From Parvicella sp964387945 (GTDB lineage: Bacteria; Bacteroidota; Bacteroidia; Flavobacteriales_D; Parvicellaceae), in contig CAYLYX010000003.1 of the NCBI GenBank assembly GCA_964387945.1, positions 124,001-188,000 of the forward strand: a DNA stretch of 64,000 nt, written 5' to 3'. How positions within the stretch are numbered: position 1 is the first letter of the stretch; each line of letters opens with the position of its first letter. The notes beneath the pieces were generated by a model. That model had not been told where the DNA came from and ran no database searches. It saw only the letters and a list, made by a program, of their open reading frames with translations. This document shows positions 61,909-64,000 of this stretch, piece after piece. The position numbers were made by a program, and so were the translations under genes.

Positions 61909-63213
61909 CTATTTCAACTCATACTTGGCTTTATACTTCTCGTAGTTCTCCTTTTGATGATTGTTAAGGTCGATACTTCTCCCGTCAATAAAAGCATGAA
62001 TCACATCGTTGGTAATCATATCTAGGGCATCTCCTTTAGAAATAAACAAAGTGGCTTTTTTTCCTTTTTCAATGCTGCCATAATTCTTTTCGATGCCTAA
62101 AATTTCAGCTACTGAAAGCGTAATGGAACGAACTGCATCTTCATAAGGAAGTCCATGCGCAACAGCGGTTCCGGCATAGAATGGCAAATTTCGGGTGTTC
62201 ATACGTTCCATATCCCCAGACCCTTCAAGACAAAACTTCACCCCAGCGTCATGCAGTATAGAAGGCAATTCAAAAGGAAGGTAAACGTCTTCCTGAGATC
62301 TCTCCGGTAATCTGTGAACGCGTTGTAAAATAACACTTACTCCTTCCGTACTTAGTCTTTTAGCATGCAAATGGGCATCGTATCCACCTACGATCACTAC
62401 TCGCTCTAGTCCAAATTCCTTTTTTAGATTAAGTAGGTCGTTGATTTCCCGGTAGAGAGAGGCATGAATGAACAATGTTTTTGTCCCCTCAAAGACACTC
62501 CGCATTGCTTTCATCCGTAAGTCCACAGACTCATGTTTTTTTGCTTCGTGATAGGCTTTGGCCTCTTTGAAGAATTGCTCTACTTCAGCCAATTGATCCT
62601 CATACTTGTCTGATTTTTTTGCGGGTCCGGGTTCTGCCCACCACCCGGTTTGCTCAATGGCGTTGGGCCAGTTCAGGTGTACGCCATCGTCCATTTTCAC
62701 TACAGCATCTTCCCAGTTCCATGCATCAAATTGAACAATCGATGAGGTTCCACTGATTCTTCCTCCTCTGGGAGTGATTTGCCCCATGAGTACACCATTG
62801 GTTCTCACCGTAGGCGTTATTTCGCTATCCGTATTATACGCAATGATTGATCGAACATGTGGATTATAGGTGCCAACTTCACGGTAGTCTCTATTGGCTC
62901 TTACGGCATCAATATCGGCAAGACCTAACGTGCTATTAGCTGCTATGAACCCAGGGTAAATGTGAAATCCGTCAGCATGAATGATTTCATCGTACCCGGT
63001 AGTGTCAATTGTTAGCGCAAGCGCATCCTTAACCAGAATGATTTGATCGCCTTCGATACCAATGGCAGATTTATTGATGACTTTACCCGTACCGACATGA
63101 CAAATGCCGTTTAGGATGAGGATTTTTTTATTGTTTTCCGGAGCCGGAGTAGGTTGAGCTACAGCGGTTATCGCAAAAAACAAAACGAATAAACTATATA
63201 TCTTCTGTGTCAT
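61909..63213 (-). CDS. Secreted amidohydrolase-like protein without the HxH metal motif
   Basis: A 434-aa protein with a signal peptide (1-19). It aligns with the amidohydrolase superfamily: IYPGFIAANSTLGLADID near the N-terminus, and GSIEKGKKATLFISKGD at the end. At the place where active enzymes have the HxH metal pair after PGxID, it reads AANST, so two metal ligands are missing. It is the second of a tandem pair with the gene at 63225. Loss of activity or a partner role is inferred; such pairs are common in Bacteroidota. Confidence 0.8.
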   Translation of the reverse strand: MTQKIYSLFVLFFAITAVAQPTPAPENNKKILILNGICHVGTGKVINKSAIGIEGDQIILVKDALALTIDTTGYDEIIHADGFHIYPGFIAANSTLGLADIDAVRANRDYREVGTYNPHVRSIIAYNTDSEITPTVRTNGVLMGQITPRGGRISGTSSIVQFDAWNWEDAVVKMDDGVHLNWPNAIEQTGWWAEPGPAKKSDKYEDQLAEVEQFFKEAKAYHEAKKHESVDLRMKAMRSVFEGTKTLFIHASLYREINDLLNLKKEFGLERVVIVGGYDAHLHAKRLSTEGVSVILQRVHRLPERSQEDVYLPFELPSILHDAGVKFCLEGSGDMERMNTRNLPFYAGTAVAHGLPYEDAVRSITLSVAEILGIEKNYGSIEKGKKATLFISKGDALDMITNDVIHAFIDGRSIDLNNHQKENYEKYKAKYELK

Positions 63214-63224
63214 TGTATTCTTAA

Positions 63225-64000
63225 TTAGTTTCCATCATCGCTTAAGCTAGTACAAACATGTACTCCTTTTTGTTGCGCCTTAATGGGTTGAGTTCCACTT
63301 CCGTTTGCCTTTGCTTCCATCATCAGGTTGATGATGCGCATTCGTTCTTTCTCTACTTCTTCCTGAAGTATTGCATCCTTTTCTGAGTCAAAATAAATAA
63401 TACCATCAATGATAGTAAACCTTGTTTTAGCATAAATACTCAACGGATTTGCCGTCCAAAGTACCAAATCGGCATCTTTTCCCTCTTTTATGCTTCCCAT
63501 TTGATCGTCAAGGTGAAGCAGTTTAGCAGGGTTCAAGGTGACCATTTTAAGCGCCTCTTCTTCGCTCATTCCTCCATACTTGATCCCCTTAGCAGCTTCC
63601 TGATTGAGTCTTCTTCCCATTTCCGCATCGTCTGAATTGATAGCTGTTACAATTCCCATTTGATTGAGCAAAGAAGCGTTGTAAGGAATCGCATCTTTTA
63701 CTTCGTATTTATATGCCCACCAATCACTAAAGGTAGATCCACCTGCTCCGTGCGCTTTCATTTTGTCGGCCACTTTATAGCCCTCTAGGATGTGTGTAAA
63801 GGTATTGAGCGTGAATCCCATGGAGTCAGCAACGTGCATGAGCATGTTGATTTCAGATTGAACATAGGAATGACAGGTAATAAAACGTTCTCTGTTGAGG
63901 ATTTCCAACAAGGCCTCCATCTGAAGGTCTTTTTTAGGAGGAATTGCTTTTGATTTCTTTTTGGAACTTTCTTCTTCATAAGCACTCCATAGCTCACCAT
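63225..64000 (-). CDS. Secreted amidohydrolase (imidazolonepropionase-like), 5' part outside window
   Basis: The C-terminal 258 codons of an amidohydrolase. Motifs include ITCHSYVQSE and NTFTHILEGY (histidines for metal), AINSDDAEM (catalytic Asp), and MGSIKEGKDADLVLWTANP (closing strand). The frame is open through the window end, and the first ATG at 63920 is internal. The stop is 11 nt before the next gene, so the pair is an operon. Confidence 0.88.
   Translation of the reverse strand, partial: GELWSAYEEESSKKKSKAIPPKKDLQMEALLEILNRERFITCHSYVQSEINMLMHVADSMGFTLNTFTHILEGYKVADKMKAHGAGGSTFSDWWAYKYEVKDAIPYNASLLNQMGIVTAINSDDAEMGRRLNQEAAKGIKYGGMSEEEALKMVTLNPAKLLHLDDQMGSIKEGKDADLVLWTANPLSIYAKTRFTIIDGIIYFDSEKDAILQEEVEKERMRIINLMMEAKANGSGTQPIKAQQKGVHVCTSLSDDGN

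Noticed and set aside
61909..64000. A single amidohydrolase gene broken by a frameshift
   Set aside because: Each frame has its own domain with a full C-terminal end, and the 61909-63213 gene has its own signal peptide, so these are two tandem genes.

Overview
The window looks like a chromosomal segment of a Bacteroidota bacterium, most likely a marine Flavobacteriales (Cryomorphaceae or Crocinitomicaceae-like; this family guess is inference). The evidence is a type IX secretion (T9SS) C-terminal sorting domain on several secreted proteins, Bacteroidota families (DUF4175, DUF4199, OmpH, Mpl, a 3-gene succinate:quinone oxidoreductase), a Bacteroidota-type IleS2, and promoters of the TTTG-N18-23-TAnnTTTG type. 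Shine-Dalgarno sequences are weak or absent. No integrase, transposase, prophage or CRISPR array was seen.

0-7.5 kb: 3' end of a TonB-like protein, then ileS, a DksA/TraR protein, lspA and a DUF4199 membrane protein on the + strand, converging on mpl; then an OmpH chaperone. 7.6-13.5 kb: a cell-surface block with two tandem T9SS paralogues, a peptidase S74 chaperone-domain protein, and a double-OmpA protein carrying a phosphatase-like loop that lacks its arginine. 13.5-22.3 kb: RidA, a membrane SpoIIE phosphatase, small hypotheticals, dprA, a LolC/E-type permease, a WD40-caspase fusion, and an RsbW-like kinase. 22.4-31.6 kb: DUF4175 protein, a triplet of DUF3299-like secreted paralogues, thiL, tig, tRNA-Leu(UAG), lpdA. 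31.7-36.9 kb: a TPR/OmpA-like lipoprotein and an ExbB-ExbD-ExbD energy-transduction operon, then a MazG-like protein. 37-40.6 kb: two histidine kinases, a NarL-type regulator and a small lipoprotein.

40.7-43.7 kb is a compact unit that reads as a cold-adaptation operon: a promoter, a leader of about 140 nt, a fatty acid desaturase that seems to lack a normal start codon, a DEAD-box (DEFD) RNA helicase, a small basic protein and a CspA-type protein, closed by a terminator. 45.5-50 kb is an accessory, AT-rich, gene-poor region next to tRNA-Gln(UUG). It carries a Fic protein with three CTTAAATAAG boxes in its promoter, an unrecognised 464-aa helical, probably membrane-active protein, and an HTH protein whose promoter carries a 16-bp direct repeat.

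50.2-58.7 kb: PadR-PspC stress module, a beta-propeller protein, the sdhC-sdhA-sdhB operon interrupted by a four-helix-bundle (S23/IVP) gene, and a LytTR regulator. 58.9-64 kb: a large T9SS-secreted protein and a tandem amidohydrolase pair, the last running off the window.
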